A stretch of DNA of 48,176 nt from Rusavskia elegans (GCA_011316305.1 SAUG01000192.1:1-48176); one strand, 5' to 3'. Counted from the first letter of the stretch, positions 12,718-24,269 are shown. Notes: generated by a model not told the origin, from the letters alone. A program made the numbers and translations.

Positions 12718-13169
12718 TATTATAAATATAGATAGTATACTTTAAAAAACGCGGTAGTATTTAATATAGCGCTAGACTTCCTATTATATCTCGATAAATA
12801 AAAATATATAATAGTTTAAATATTAGTACTAAAAAGTATTTTAGTAGTTTTAGTAAATAAATACTATAAATAACTCCAGTTTTAGTAGTTTTAATTAATA
12901 AATATTCTAAAATAGAGCTATTTTAATTATTTTAGTTAAAAAGTAATCTAAATAGTAGAGAATTTTATTTATCTATATAAATCCCGAACTCGATGTTTTT
13001 ATAACTTATATTTAATCTATTAATTATTACTATATACTGTTTCAGTAATTAGACTAATTTTTTTTTAATTTAATTTAAATAATTACCCGTTATACCTCCG
13101 TTTACAAATATACTAATAAATTTAACCAATTCTTGAAAATACCAGAGTCTTTTTGGTAGCTCTATAGCA
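12718..13169 (+). repeat. 3' LTR of gypsy element G2
   Basis: 452 bp, aligning to 5808-6259. It ends GGTAGCTCTATAGCA and is followed directly by TATAT, the right target duplication. Its TG start is mutated to TA. Confidence 0.87.
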
Positions 13170-13174
13170 TATAT

Positions 13175-13734
13175 CTATAATAATTATATCTTTCTACGCG
13201 ATTATTAATTACTTCGTTAAAGTTAGAATAATCTGTTTCGATTTCGATAAAGTTTTTTATTTACTATTTTTAAAACGCGTTATCCGATTTTTCTATCTCT
13301 TTTTAATTTAATCGATCGAGTAAAGCTTTTAGCTATAGTAGCTAGTATACTATCTAGCGATCCTTTTAAAACTAAATAGGTTAAAAAATATTTTAATAGT
13401 TTAACGGAACGTTGAGATACTGGTTATATAATAAATATAGCCGAGGCGATAGATATAGATAATTACTTTATAGTATAATAGATAGATATAGCGGAAATAT
13501 CAAAATCTGATAACTATATATAATATCGAGAAAGAAATAATAGAAAATTCGTAATCGCGAATAAAAAAGAAAATAGTTAAATAGAAGTAATTAACTACGC
13601 TGTAAATTTTTTTTATCTAACGAATTTTAGCTGTGAAAATTTCTTTGCACGTAAATACAATAATAGTTATCGAATATAACGTAAATAATATATATATATA
13701 TAAAAATTCGATAAAATTTCAAATAGAAATTTTC
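13175..13734. other. Partly RIPed stretch without a gene
   Basis: AT-rich DNA between element G2 and the family-X LTR. Some CA/TG survive at 13200-13280 and 13600-13660. No termini, frames or repeats were recognised. Confidence 0.4.
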
Positions 13735-14398
13735 TATAACGTCCCTGTATATTAGAGGGCGTTACGTTCGAACCTAGCTATAGCCGTGGATATAGTCCGA
13801 GCTACTAAATAGTAAAGAAATCCTAGCGTAGGTTATTATAACTAATTCTATATAGCCGTAGAGATACGGTTATAATATTACGAGGCGTCTTCGTTATAAA
13901 GTAATTAAAAAGAGAATAGTAGAGACGTATTTAATAATTATATTAACGACGAATAGAAAAAACTATCTATAGAAATAATAAGCGATATATATAGTAAAAA
14001 TAGCTATAAAGGCCGATAGATAGCTATCTACTAAAAGTCCTATTAGAAAAGGCGGCTATAGCGGCTATAGGCGGCTATAGATAATTAGATTCGTTTACCT
14101 AGCTAATTTTTCTAGAAAACCTCTATAGAGTTATAGATATAATATAGCCCTTTCTATATCGCTTTTTATCTAGCGTAAAAACCGTCTATAGGGTATAAAA
14201 AGGTCTTTTCCTCTTTTTTCTTTTTTTCCTTTATTAATATCTTTATTATACGTTTTTAAAAAGGAAATTAATTAAAATCTTTTTATTATATTTAGTTAAA
14301 AGAAGTTATAATATCTTTTTCTTATTTTCTATATATCTATAATCCTTTAAAAAAGTATAAGGTTAAGTCGATAGTAATATTTATAGTAAATATACTCA
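13735..14398 (+). repeat. LTR of family X, direct copy 1
   Basis: It starts at 13735 with a mutated TGTAACGTCCC and matches 131-805 (inverted) and 16668-17078 (direct). It contains a TATA-like gggtataaaaagg at about 14197 followed by a pyrimidine-rich tract, as in an LTR promoter. The end is placed before the ggttttgaaatcg segment at about 14399, a possible primer-binding site; this boundary is approximate. Confidence 0.7.
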
Positions 14399-16667
14399 GG
14401 TTTTGAAATCGTACGATCTTCTAATATCTAATATTATCTATATATTATTTCTTTTATTTCTTTATTTCCGCTAACTTTTATAGGGAAGTATTTTAAAAAT
14501 AAAAAGAATAAACTTCGTTCTAATATCGTAGGTATTCTTAATAAATATTCTAAAGTTTACTATTATATCGAATCCTTTTTTAATTCCGAAAAGAAAATTT
14601 ATAATAAATATTTAGCCTAGAAATTAGATCTTCGCCGACTTTTTAATAAATAAAAGCGTTTTATTATTTATTATCGCGCTTTAAATAAATATAAAAGTAA
14701 TTTTATTATTTAGAAATAACGCGTACTTTCTAGGCTTAATAAATTTAATAATCCGGTTATATTTTATTTTTCTATTAGTTTTATATTAGCCGCGTAAAGA
14801 TATCTATTAAATTAATACCTAGATTTAGTTTAGATAATCTAGATTAAAATTTAAAAGATTTTAATTTCTTTTAACCTATAGATAATATAGAATTCTAAAA
14901 AAAATCTAGTAAAAGGCTTTTTTACTATTTATTTTTATATATTCCGGGTTATATATCTATATTATAAATTATTTTCGGTTTTTTTAATAGTTCTACTAAA
15001 ATTTATTTTTTAGTAACTATTTTATCCTATAATAATAAAGATAGATACTAATCGAATTTTTTATTTCTAGATTAAACGCTAAATATTAGGTCCGGTATTC
15101 CTTTATTCTAGTCTATTTAACTTAGTTTATAGTATTCGATTTTATCTATAGCTTTAACTATACTATAGTATATCTTTCTAATATAATTTATCTAAAACTA
15201 TTAAATTATATTTCTACTTTTATTATATTTTTTAGTAAGTTACTAAAAAAGATAATAGTATTTTTTCTAAATCTTTATTTTCTAAACTTTTTCGCCTTTT
15301 TTAAATTATCTATCTAAGTCTTTAATTTCTTCGTAATTTATTATCGAAACTTTATTTATTTTTTTATATAAAAGGTTTTTATAGGCTAGGAGATATATTA
15401 TTTATAGTTCTAATTTTTTACTAATAGTACTTTTTTCTATTAGTCTTTCTAAAATCGATTCTTTTTATTTATTTCCTAAAATAATATAATTTCTCTTATT
15501 TTCGATTATAGTAAAATTTATTATTCTAATTAATCTATATTTTATTTTATTTTTAATAATAAGAATTCTATTATTATTTATTATTCTTCTATAGAAATAT
15601 TCTTTAATTTTATTATAGAATCCTTTTATAACTTTATTATTATCCTTTCTATTTATAAAAGCTATTATTTATTAACTTCCGATTTTAATTTTAAATACTA
15701 CTATAAAGGGTTTTTCGATTTTATATAGTTTAAAATTAATTATCGGCTTTATTTTTTATACTTTTTTTAGTTCTTTAAAGTAGTATTCTATTCTTTTTTT
15801 ATCCGATAGATAAATAGGGTAAATATTATTATAGCAGGCTAACCAACTTTCCGCTATATATTTATTAGGTAATTTTTCTATTATTTTATTATAGTATTTA
15901 GTTATTTTAGTTACTTCTTTAATTAGATAATTTCTTTTAAAGTATTTTATTTTTCTATATAAATAATAAGTTTTAGTTTTTAATCTTTTAGTTTCGGTAG
16001 TATCGAGTTCTATTAGATTTTCTTTAGACTTTCTTTTAGTAGGTTCTATTTTACTAAATATCTATTTATCTAGATATATTTTATATTATCTAGTATCGAT
16101 TTTTATTATAAATTTAATAAATTTTACTAGTAAATCTAGTTCTTCGATTACTACTATAGCTTTTTTAATTTTTATCTAGAATTCTTTATAGAAGTAGATT
16201 TTTAAAGCTAAATCTTTTTAGTCTATCTTATAAACTAATATTCTAAATTAAATAATATAGATAGCTACCGATTTCTACTATTTTAGAACTATTAATCTCC
16301 TATTTATTACTCTATTTTTATTATTATTTCTAAAAGCTTCTTTTATAGCCGTAATAGAATTACCGAAAATATAGAAGATCTATAATATCTTATTTTCTTT
16401 CTATCTTTCTAGGTTATCGAAGTAATTTTTTACTCGAGGCTATACCTAATTAAAGGCAGTCCTTTCTAAATATAATATTATAAATAGAACTTTAATTATT
16501 TTATTTAGAAACTAGTTTATATATAATATAAAGTAGATATTTATCTAAATAATCTATAGTTTTAAAGATCCTTTATCTTTTTTATAGATATTTAGTATTA
16601 CTACTTTAATAGTATCGCTTCGATCTATAGGTCGGGATAACGAGACTATTATAATAAATTATTAAAA
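14399..16667 (+). mobile_element. Internal region of family-X LTR element, degraded
   Basis: About 2.3 kb lies between two direct family-X LTRs. No gag or pol motif could be read through the RIP damage. The length is short for an autonomous LTR element, so it may be a non-autonomous or internally deleted copy. Its first part also aligns to 1-130 inverted. Confidence 0.5.
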
Positions 16668-17078
16668 TATAATATATCTATATATTAGAAGACGTTACGT
16701 TCGAGTTTAACTATAGCTATAGATATAGTCCGAGCTATTAAATAGTAAGGGAATTCTAATATAGGTTATTATAACTAATTCTATATAGCTATAGAGGTAC
16801 GGTTATAATATTATAAAGCGTCTTTATTATAAAGTAATTAATAAGAGAATAGTAGAAACGTATTTAATAATTATATTAACGACTAACGAAAGAAACTATC
16901 TATAGAAATAATAAGTAATATATATAGTAAAAGTAGCCGTAAAGACTAATAGATAGCCGTCTACTAAAAATCCTATTAGGAAGGACGGCTATAACGGCTA
17001 TAGGCGGCTATAGATAATTAGGCTCGTTTACCTAGCTAATTTTTCCAGAGAACCTCTATGGAGTCGTGGATATAATAT
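16668..17078 (+). repeat. LTR of family X, direct copy 2 (3'-truncated)
   Basis: It aligns with 13735 onward, including the ggcggctatag motifs at about 16985-17010, but similarity stops at about 17078. The TATA box and pyrimidine tract of copy 1 are missing. Its first bases are a fully transition-mutated form of the TGTAACGTCCC start. Confidence 0.65.
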
Positions 17079-18590
17079 TTTCTAAAAAGGAACAAAATTT
17101 AAAACTATTAAATGAACTATATAAATTAGATAAAACTATAAATTTTATAATCGATTCTATCGACTATTAAATCGACTAAATTTTTTTTTAAATTCTTTTT
17201 TTAACGTAGAATTAGAGTTAGTATTATCGGTAATAATATCTAAAAACTACTATTTAAATTAGAAAAACTCTAAAAGTATTAATAGATTTTAATATTATAA
17301 ATAGCCGGAGTAATTTATAGATAGAAATATAAATCTAAATAGCCGTTTCTAAAATTAAAACTACGTATTAATCTAATATACGAATATTTCTAAATACGCG
17401 ATCTTTTATAGATTTAACTAGATATCTAATATAAATAGAATACGTTCTACGGTTTTTAAATTAGATTTAATTTTTACCGCGGATAGTTTTAAATTTATTA
17501 AAAATTATTATTATAAATTATATATATTTAAATAGCTATATATCTAGACGAAATATTTATAGTATTTTTTTAAAATTCGCGTTTTCGATAGTCCGGACTA
17601 GTAGATTTAGATCTAAAAAAATCTTATATAGATATTTATTTTAAACGTTTTAATCGAAAATAAAATCTAATATAATATAGTTTTTCTTCTATTATTAAAT
17701 AAATAAGCTTTATATTATTTCTTTATATTACTATTTACTATTTACTCGAATAAATATTACTTTAATAATAGATTATATAATATATCGTTTAGATCCGTAA
17801 TAATTATTAGTCGAAAAATATTTTTTTAGAGTAGATATCTTTAAAAAACTAGAGGCTATAAAATAGTTAAAAATTTTAGAATAGTATTTATATATAATTT
17901 TAGATAGACTATCTATTATTAAAACTATCTAATAGAATTTATTCTATTAAAACGACTATTTTTATATTAAAGCTCTTTTCGCCTATAGAAAATCGGCTAT
18001 TTTCTTTTGAATTCTATTTTTAATATCTATAGCGATAGATATACTAGATTACTATTATTAGAAATTTTAATAATAATCTATATCCTATTAAATAAACTTA
18101 TTACTATCCCGAAATGCTAGTTTTAAATTGTCGGCTCGAATTTAATCTATTATATCTTTAATAATCTATTATTATTTTCTATATAAACGATTAAATTTAA
18201 TTAGAATTTCGATTATAGATCGGCTTAAAAGTTAACTTACAGATTAACTAAAATAGATATTATTTAACGGAAATCTAATAGAAAAGCCTTCGCTAGACGT
18301 ATCGATCTAAAAAATACAAAAACGAAAATCGATATTTATATTAGATATTTTATATTATATTTCTATAATAGTAATATAGAAAGATAATATAAATATATAA
18401 ATACTAAATAATAATCCGAATGATATCTACTATTTAATAGATAATAATAAATAGTATATATTAATATTAGAAATACCTAAAATCTTTATTTTATCGTTAG
18501 AAAAAAATAGAAATTTATAGATAGTATAACGTAAAAGAAAAATAATATTTTAATATTAGAATTATATTTTTATATATAATTTTAGTATTT
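17079..18590. other. Unassigned RIPed sequence
   Basis: About 1.5 kb of AT-rich sequence with no readable frame on either strand. It precedes the hAT-type termini at 18680-19114, so it could be a decayed hAT element body. I could not recognise a transposase motif, so this is only a positional suggestion. Confidence 0.3.
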
Positions 18591-19114
18591 TAGTAAATCG
18601 AATCCGGATATTCGATTCCGATCCGAGTTCGAATCGGATTAGTTAATTTGAATTCGAAATTCGATCCGACGGCCAGTCTATCCGGGTTCGACCCGAAATC
18701 GATCGTTTAGCGAGTCGAATCGAACCGATTCGTTAAAAATTCGGATCGGTTTCTAGATATCGACGAAAACCTATATCGATATAGCCAGTCTAGAACCCGG
18801 CGGAATTTCGGTTAGACGGTAAAAGATAATACTATTTATATAGTATCGATATTTAAAATAATAACTATAGATAATCGTAATTTAATCTAGTATTAAATAA
18901 AATATATTACTAATTTTTGTTATTTCTAAATACTTTTATATTAACTATCGAATACGATTATAAATCGGGTCGGATTAAATTTTCGGATCGGATTTTTAAA
19001 TTAAAATCTATAATCTAATCCGATCGTTTAACGGGTTAAACCCGGATCGAATTATTAAAATCGGATCGGATATCCGACGATTTAATAGAAATTCGACTTA
19101 AATCGGCCAGTCTA
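18591..19114. mobile_element. Three hAT-type right ends marking the block border
   Basis: GCCAGTCTA, the right terminus of the MITEs at 6278 and 9401, occurs three times in the same orientation, ending at 18680, 18792 and 19114. The DNA between is rich in cggat/atccg and cccgg/ccggg palindromic motifs and shows little CA/TG. No matching TAGACTGGC left ends were found nearby. Nested or truncated relatives of the MITE family are likely. Confidence 0.55.
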
Positions 19115-20112
19115 AATAAAGATAAAAATACAAGTAATAGTAAAAAAAAAAAAAAAAAAAAATTGGAAATAAAGATAAAAAATAGTAAAAAATAAAGAAA
19201 AGAATAAAAAAATAAATAAAAGTAATAAATATTAGAATACTAATTACAAAGGTAGCAAAATTGATAAATGGACGTAATAAATAGAAATAACAGATGAAAG
19301 TGATAAGTAAAAGTGAAAGTAAAAGTGATAAATAAAAGTGAGAGTGATTCAAGCGTGCTTGTCGTCGTCAGTAGAGGTTGGTCCTCTAGGAAGCAGGACA
19401 TCCAATCATTTATATGGAAATCTCAGAATTCCTCCAACCAAAGTAGGTGGAGGATGACTTCACTTCTGTGTAGCTGACCAGAGTCGATCCCTGTCACACC
19501 CATTTGGGAAGCCAGCTAACAGGGAGCCATCCATTGTGGTCGGTGACCTCGCGTTAGAGAGATCTGTAACGTGTTTGGATTCCGACAGAACGTCTCCCCC
19601 CCCCAATGATTGATTGGCTAGGCCTGTGTTCTTAGATGGCCGGGCCAAGCGGACAAGTGAGCATTAGCGATCCAGGAGTTTAGTGGCTTTTAAACAAACG
19701 GCGCGCGTATGCCACTTGTACATCAGTTAGCCGATAATCTATTAAGGATCGCTTCGCCGGGGCTAACGGGTTTTCAGCGCGTTCAATGTTAGATTTTGAT
19801 CGTCCTGGCTTGTCCACGTCTTCAATCGGTGCCTAAGTGTTGATTTGCTATGTCGATGGATGTAAGGATGTTGCTCTGCGTGAACAACTGAGACAGAATC
19901 GAGCAAGTGCTCTCGCACTAAGCTCGTTGTTAGTCTCCTCACTTGGTAGACATATGCGGCACATCATCAGATATAAATTTGTCCGCATGGTATGGGCTTA
20001 AACAACATTCAATGCAAATACGAACACGTTATCTCTTATGACGTTGATGTATTTCCAATCGATCCTATCGAGCTAACAGCTGCTATCATAATGGATGGTA
20101 CATCAAGTAGCT
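19115..20112. other. Transition zone, no gene
   Basis: An A-rich low-complexity tract (about 19120-19350, with a poly-A run and repeated aaagtga units) opens the normal-composition DNA. The remainder to 20112 has balanced base content but no convincing coding sequence. Short frames here are low-complexity or lack family features. Confidence 0.5.
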
Positions 20113-21129
20113 TTAGCAGCTCGGATATGTTTGGCGATATCTGAAACCACTCACAAGTCCGATAACATGGAAGGCCGTGCCTAATAGCGCGCAAAAGTGG
20201 AAAAGCTGATGGGAATGACCCCAGATGTCGAAGGTCCCCGGACTGAGTCTCTCCGGAAGTCTACCGATGAAAAGACCCACTCCGAGCAAGAGAGCCAAAG
20301 CTTCGGCGAGGTACCACTGTATGCCAATATCATTACAAGCCCTGTCCCATCCTATCAGCCCTACACGGTGGAATGCTGGCAACATGGCCGAGATAGCTAG
20401 TAAGCTGAAGACGCCGCCCCGCAAGGTCCTCATTTTGTTGCCACCTCCACCTGTGTCGAATAGTGTAATAGCGGCGGCGACGGCTGCAGTTGCATTGAGT
20501 GCCCAATAAACTCGCTGTATGACTGGGCTGCAGAAGAAGGCGTAATAGGTCATTGATGTTCCGCCTCCAAGGGAAAGTACACAGATTCCGAAAATGTCCA
20601 TTCTACCCCAGCGATGATGTACGTTATACGAATGACTTCTGAGGGTATGGAAAGTGGTACTGAGAGCAAAGCATACGATAGCTGCGTTAAGTGAGATGCC
20701 AAAAGCGACAAGATCTCCTTTTCCTAACTGGAGACCTCGAGAAGCCGACGTGTGATTGAGAAAAGTGATGCCTGTCACAATGAAGGCTATTGAGCCAAGT
20801 AAGTGTGTCCAAATGTTGACGGTCTCCATGTGTAGGCAGCGCCAAAGGCGAAAAGAGCGTCGATATGAATATGTTGGCATGGGATGTCCATTGATGATGA
20901 AGTCATTATCGCGCAGCCAGGCTGGGATCTCATCTTTGGAAGCGATCAATGGCCAGTAAAATCTCTGGTCAGGGGATCTGTCCAGTATGGGTGCCGTACT
21001 GCTTGATGCAGAATCAGGAGCTGTCGAGGCAGGGGATTTGGTAGCGTCTTTGACCATGTTTATCGTGGGATGTGTCGGGACCTCGAGGGCAGGAGGTGCA
21101 TCTGTTGACGGGCATAGAACATGGCTCAT
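20113..21129 (-). CDS. PAQR / haemolysin-III family membrane protein
   Basis: This 338-aa single-exon gene belongs to the seven-TM PAQR family (adiponectin-receptor/Izh/haemolysin III). Family members in fungi affect zinc and lipid (sterol, ceramide) homeostasis; the substrate here is unknown. The zinc-site signature is complete: SxxxH in S157-TTF-H161, Asp178 in GRMDIFGI, and HxxxH at H307-QLF-H311 in the last helix. ETVNIWTHLLG (about 102-112) starts the first membrane segment, as usual. The first 65 residues are a Ser/Thr/Pro-rich cytosolic tail with no signal peptide. Start: the first ATG of the frame; a second at Met25 would also leave the core intact. It is divergent from the next gene, with about 780 bp shared upstream DNA, and is the first intact gene next to the RIPed block. 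Confidence 0.88.
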   Translation of the reverse strand: MSHVLCPSTDAPPALEVPTHPTINMVKDATKSPASTAPDSASSSTAPILDRSPDQRFYWPLIASKDEIPAWLRDNDFIINGHPMPTYSYRRSFRLWRCLHMETVNIWTHLLGSIAFIVTGITFLNHTSASRGLQLGKGDLVAFGISLNAAIVCFALSTTFHTLRSHSYNVHHRWGRMDIFGICVLSLGGGTSMTYYAFFCSPVIQRVYWALNATAAVAAAITLFDTGGGGNKMRTLRGGVFSLLAISAMLPAFHRVGLIGWDRACNDIGIQWYLAEALALLLGVGLFIGRLPERLSPGTFDIWGHSHQLFHFCALLGTAFHVIGLVSGFRYRQTYPSC

Positions 21130-21910
21130 AATTCAAGTCTTATGAATATTTGACGAGACAGATGAAGCCTTGCTACGCGCCTTGGAAATGTTAGAATTCT
21201 GAAACTCAGCCCGATCGAATGGACGGGAGGTGTGGGTCCGAGCTGGGCGCCTAGGGTTACTAATTTAGGCAAGTGGATCGGACGTTCAATTGGCGTCTCC
21301 ATACTATACTCCTCCGCCCCTACCTTTTGGTCAGTCATGGCAGACCCCATCAAGGTTCGAATAACATAGGGCTACGTATAAAGTCGTTGACACATAGCGC
21401 GAATCTAGCTCGAAAAGATTCTAATAGGGCATTGTAGACCCGTATCCGACGAACACCATTAGCTTTTCTATTCCCCCAAATCTATACGGAGCTCGAGAAT
21501 GCGTGCCAAGACTTTCAGCCTGGCCAACCATTATCTCGAATGACAATAATATACCGACACAACGCGCGTCTAAACAGTTTGACACGGCGCTAGATAATCA
21601 TTTATTGTCCTTATCCTTGATTGCTATCAGCGAGCTTGCTGGCGTTGGAAGCGGGTACATCATGCAGGTGCATCTAAACGTGGATGGCTTGCTAGCCAAA
21701 TCCTGTCGGTGCACTGCATCCCGTGTGGTGACCCCCAGGTTTCAGCCTTTCTCAGCAGGTTGGCAAAACAGTAAGTGATTCCATTTCTTTCTGTGTTTCT
21801 CCATCAGCAACGATCAGCTAGCATCTCTTGAGTAACAGGTATGAGTCGATTGTTCGCTCTATTGGTATTCCTGGTTTTGATCTCCGTACTACCTTCATCC
21901 TCTACCCACC
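21130..21910. other. Divergent intergenic region
   Basis: About 780 bp separates the PAQR gene (-) and the multi-TM gene (+) and presumably holds both promoters. No clear TATA box, repeat or RNA gene was seen; small frames here look like chance. Confidence 0.5.
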
Positions 21911-23248
21911 ATGGACGAAGCTCGCAATTCGACATCCACAATTACAGGATGGGTGTCGAGCCCTGAAAATCGAGGAACGATAGACATAGTCTGGTCATCG
22001 TTTCTGACCATCTTTTTGTGTACCTGGACAGCAGTATGCCTTAATATTCCACATCCCAATGCTAGCAAACTACAGATGCTGTGCACCAAAATAAAATGGA
22101 TGTTCTGGGCCATAGTAGGTCCGGAACTCGTGCTGTCCGTCGCAATCGGTCAATTTGCCTCAGCGCGACGCTCAGTAAGGCGGTTTCATGGACTTGGGTA
22201 TGAGACATGGACAGTTCGTCATGGGTTCTTCGCCGATATGGGTGGTATACTGCTGCAACCCACGAACAGTACTCCCTTCTTGGTCAATGGCCGTCAACTG
22301 GCATATCTGGTGGAAAAGCAGTATATCCCGTGCCCCAACATCGCAGCAGAAGAGATCTGGGACAAGTCAAAAACGGACACACTCGCACGTGTTCTCACGC
22401 TATTACAGACGTGCTGGTTTATTGTCCAGCTTTTAGCTCGCACGATCCTACGCCTTCCAACTTCGACTCTCGAGCTCTCGACCGGCGCAATTGTTCTCTG
22501 CACACTTGGAACCTTCATTTGCTGGCTACACAAACCCAATGACGTTTTTAAAGGCATCGTGTTGACAACAGAGGTCACAACGGCTCATATTTTGATAGAT
22601 GCTGGCGACGCAGCCGCTGTGCCATATCGCCACACTCCTCTCGACTTCGTGGCCAAAGAGTCTTTCACATGTAGCTACGATATGATGGGTTTCCTCAACC
22701 TACGGTGTGATAACCGTGAGAGACCACTGCGATGCTTTCCCAACGATCGATTCCCGGACATTGGTAGTCTCGAGAAATTCGCACTCTTCTGTATGTCCAC
22801 GGCCTATGCAGCGTTCCATTTCATTGGTTGGAATTTCAGATTTCCAACGCGACTTGAACTGCTTCTGTGGCGACTTTCAAGCTCGATCATCTTCGGCGCC
22901 ACTATATTCTTCTGGATTTTTGAGACCATTGCAGCTCGCCACCGTTTCGGTCGATGGGACAAATACCTCATCTGGCTCGGGCTGAAGAAGCAGGCGCTCT
23001 CCCCGAAGACTGACGTCGAGAGCAACATGAAGCGTCAAGACACAGTTCATCGTCTGGATGCCTTCGAAAGGGAGCAGAAGCAAGCCAAATCTATGTTGGG
23101 CTGGGAAGTTGGCCTACTAATGCCCTTTGTCTTTCTGTATGCTGCCGCTAGAACATACATGATTGTGGAAGCTCTGGCCAGTCTGAGAGAATTACCAATT
23201 GGTGTATTCAAGACTTTCGAGATTGGGCAAATGCTTCCACACTGGTAG
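21911..23248 (+). CDS. Fungal multi-TM protein of unknown function
   Basis: A 445-aa intronless integral membrane protein of a family widespread in filamentous fungi and known to me only as uncharacterised. Hallmarks visible here: an N-terminal GWVSSPENRGTIDIVWS, a first helix with LCTWTAVCLNIP (about 36-47), IKWMFWAIVGPE (61-72), CWLHKPNDV (204-212), and a C-terminal EALASLRELPIGVFKTF. Hydrophobic segments lie at about 25-46, 63-81, 161-180, 190-206, 288-306, 317-340 and 398-424. There is no cleavable signal peptide, and a charged loop (about 345-395) lies between the last two segments. Full length for the family. The start ATG is preceded by tctacccacc. No enzymatic motif, so no function is proposed. 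Confidence 0.85.
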   Translation: MDEARNSTSTITGWVSSPENRGTIDIVWSSFLTIFLCTWTAVCLNIPHPNASKLQMLCTKIKWMFWAIVGPELVLSVAIGQFASARRSVRRFHGLGYETWTVRHGFFADMGGILLQPTNSTPFLVNGRQLAYLVEKQYIPCPNIAAEEIWDKSKTDTLARVLTLLQTCWFIVQLLARTILRLPTSTLELSTGAIVLCTLGTFICWLHKPNDVFKGIVLTTEVTTAHILIDAGDAAAVPYRHTPLDFVAKESFTCSYDMMGFLNLRCDNRERPLRCFPNDRFPDIGSLEKFALFCMSTAYAAFHFIGWNFRFPTRLELLLWRLSSSIIFGATIFFWIFETIAARHRFGRWDKYLIWLGLKKQALSPKTDVESNMKRQDTVHRLDAFEREQKQAKSMLGWEVGLLMPFVFLYAAARTYMIVEALASLRELPIGVFKTFEIGQMLPHW

Positions 23249-24156
23249 TTTCGCGATGTCATCGGAACTTACATCCTCAAATCTCTCGACGGCACCGGGG
23301 TGCAGTAAGTGATGAGACATCCCATCCCCCGGATATGTTCTTGTATATTTAGATCAATATAACTGACTAGCTTATCATGTAGAATCGCTATGATAGCCAC
23401 AACTAGGTGGGCTGACAATCGTTACCTCGATGAACGAACAACGTCTCAAGGATTGCACAAATTAAAGCGGTCCAGTGGCTACACGATTGGTCTCCCATCT
23501 GGGTTTTATAAACACTGATGACAGAGCTAGAACACTTCAAACTGCGTCCATCCTGTGGAGGAAATTCTTACCGCTATAGGCATCGACGGCGTGACTCGAA
23601 GGCCTAGTAACTTTTCTGGATGGGCTTTTAGACCCAGCTATCTTGCCTAATGGTTGTGAACACCTTGCGCATCTGCCAAAAATTAGTACCACCTCTCCGA
23701 TGCACTCAAATCACGTTTACCCGCTGCGCGCCTCGATCGGAGCGCATCACGACTAGTCAGTTTTGACCTCACGAAATGCTTAGTACGGTCCTTACCCACG
23801 AATAAGCTTGAGACGGCAGCTATAGACAACTCCCAGGGTCCTAAAATCCTGCAAAGTTATAGGTAGCTGTGATCGGCTACCGTTATGCTTCATTTCTATA
23901 GCCAAGACGGGTTCTCCATAGGAGGCTGCAGAACTAAACCTTACGAGTAAGACAATGCAGCATGGCGTTCCTAGCGACAGAAATCAACATGCCATTGAAC
24001 CGCAAAGAGAGAGTCATATTGAAGCCTCCGACAGAATCTTGGATCCAGACCCAAATAGCGTAAGCCATCCATCACCCATTAATCATATACAGAGGTAGAA
24101 TAGTAAGGCTACGGGAAAATTTCCCCCTCTCGATTTGTAACGTTGTGGGAGCAACA

Positions 24157-24162
24157 TATAAA
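24157..24162 (+). promoter_or_regulatory. Probable TATA box of the Cys-rich secreted gene
   Basis: TATAAA lies 178 bp before the ATG at 24335 and is followed by a pyrimidine-rich stretch (24165-24200), a common fungal core-promoter layout. Confidence 0.45.
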
Positions 24163-24235
24163 GCTTCCTGTTCCTCGTTTTTTCTCACTTACTTCCCAAA
24201 AGAAAAGAAGGGAGGAGGTGATTGGTACAATTCAC

Positions 24236-24269
24236 ATACATTCAGTTGAGCCATACATTCAGTTGAGCC
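24236..24269 (+). repeat. Two tandem 17-bp repeats in the 5' leader
   Basis: ATACATTCAGTTGAGCC occurs twice in perfect tandem (24236-24252, 24253-24269), between the TATA box and the start codon of the Cys-rich secreted gene. It may be a regulatory site in the untranslated leader or a slippage product. Confidence 0.8.

Larger units (their letters stand above)
5808..13169 (+). mobile_element. Complete Ty3/gypsy LTR retrotransposon G2 (RIP-inactivated)
   Basis: Both LTRs are 452 bp and flanked by the 5-bp duplication TATAT (5803-5807 and 13170-13174). Conceptual reading through stops gives, in order: a gag zinc-knuckle fossil with CX2CX4HX4C spacing (7309-7350), reverse transcriptase (about 8900-9760, with PILF.SKKD and a YFDN.LIF catalytic region), RNase H (about 9770-10290, with KELL.I and FI.YKNL) and an integrase-like region (about 10300-11900). 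RT before RNase H before integrase is the Ty3/gypsy order. Two MITEs (6278, 9401) and one SINE (11973) sit inside it, so without them it would be about 6.6 kb. Every domain is riddled with stops; it is not functional. Confidence 0.88.
1..19114. repeat. AT-rich RIP-mutated transposon block
   Basis: The first 19.1 kb is strongly AT-rich and holds no open frame of meaningful length. CpA and TpG are almost absent by eye (for example none in the first 60 bases) while CpG, CpT and TpA remain common. This is the pattern expected when RIP converts CpA to TpA on both strands of repeated DNA. Repeated segments can be aligned inside the block (LTRs, integrase regions, MITEs), so the duplication that RIP needs is visible. 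Stretches with normal CA/TG content (about 1840-2030, parts of 2806-3752, 11973-12150) look like later or less-mutated insertions. The block ends abruptly at about 19.1 kb. Confidence 0.9.

Noticed and set aside
17500..18300. hAT transposase gene
   Set aside because: Location next to hAT-type ends is suggestive, but no transposase or dimerisation motif could be read in any frame.
1..19114. Centromere or mitochondrial DNA
   Set aside because: AT-richness alone fits both, but identifiable LTRs, target duplications and CpA depletion explain the block as RIPed transposons; no mitochondrial genes are seen.
19098..19352. 84-codon hydrophobic frame (-)
   Set aside because: It reads through an A-rich low-complexity tract; the Phe/Ile/Leu run is a composition artefact.
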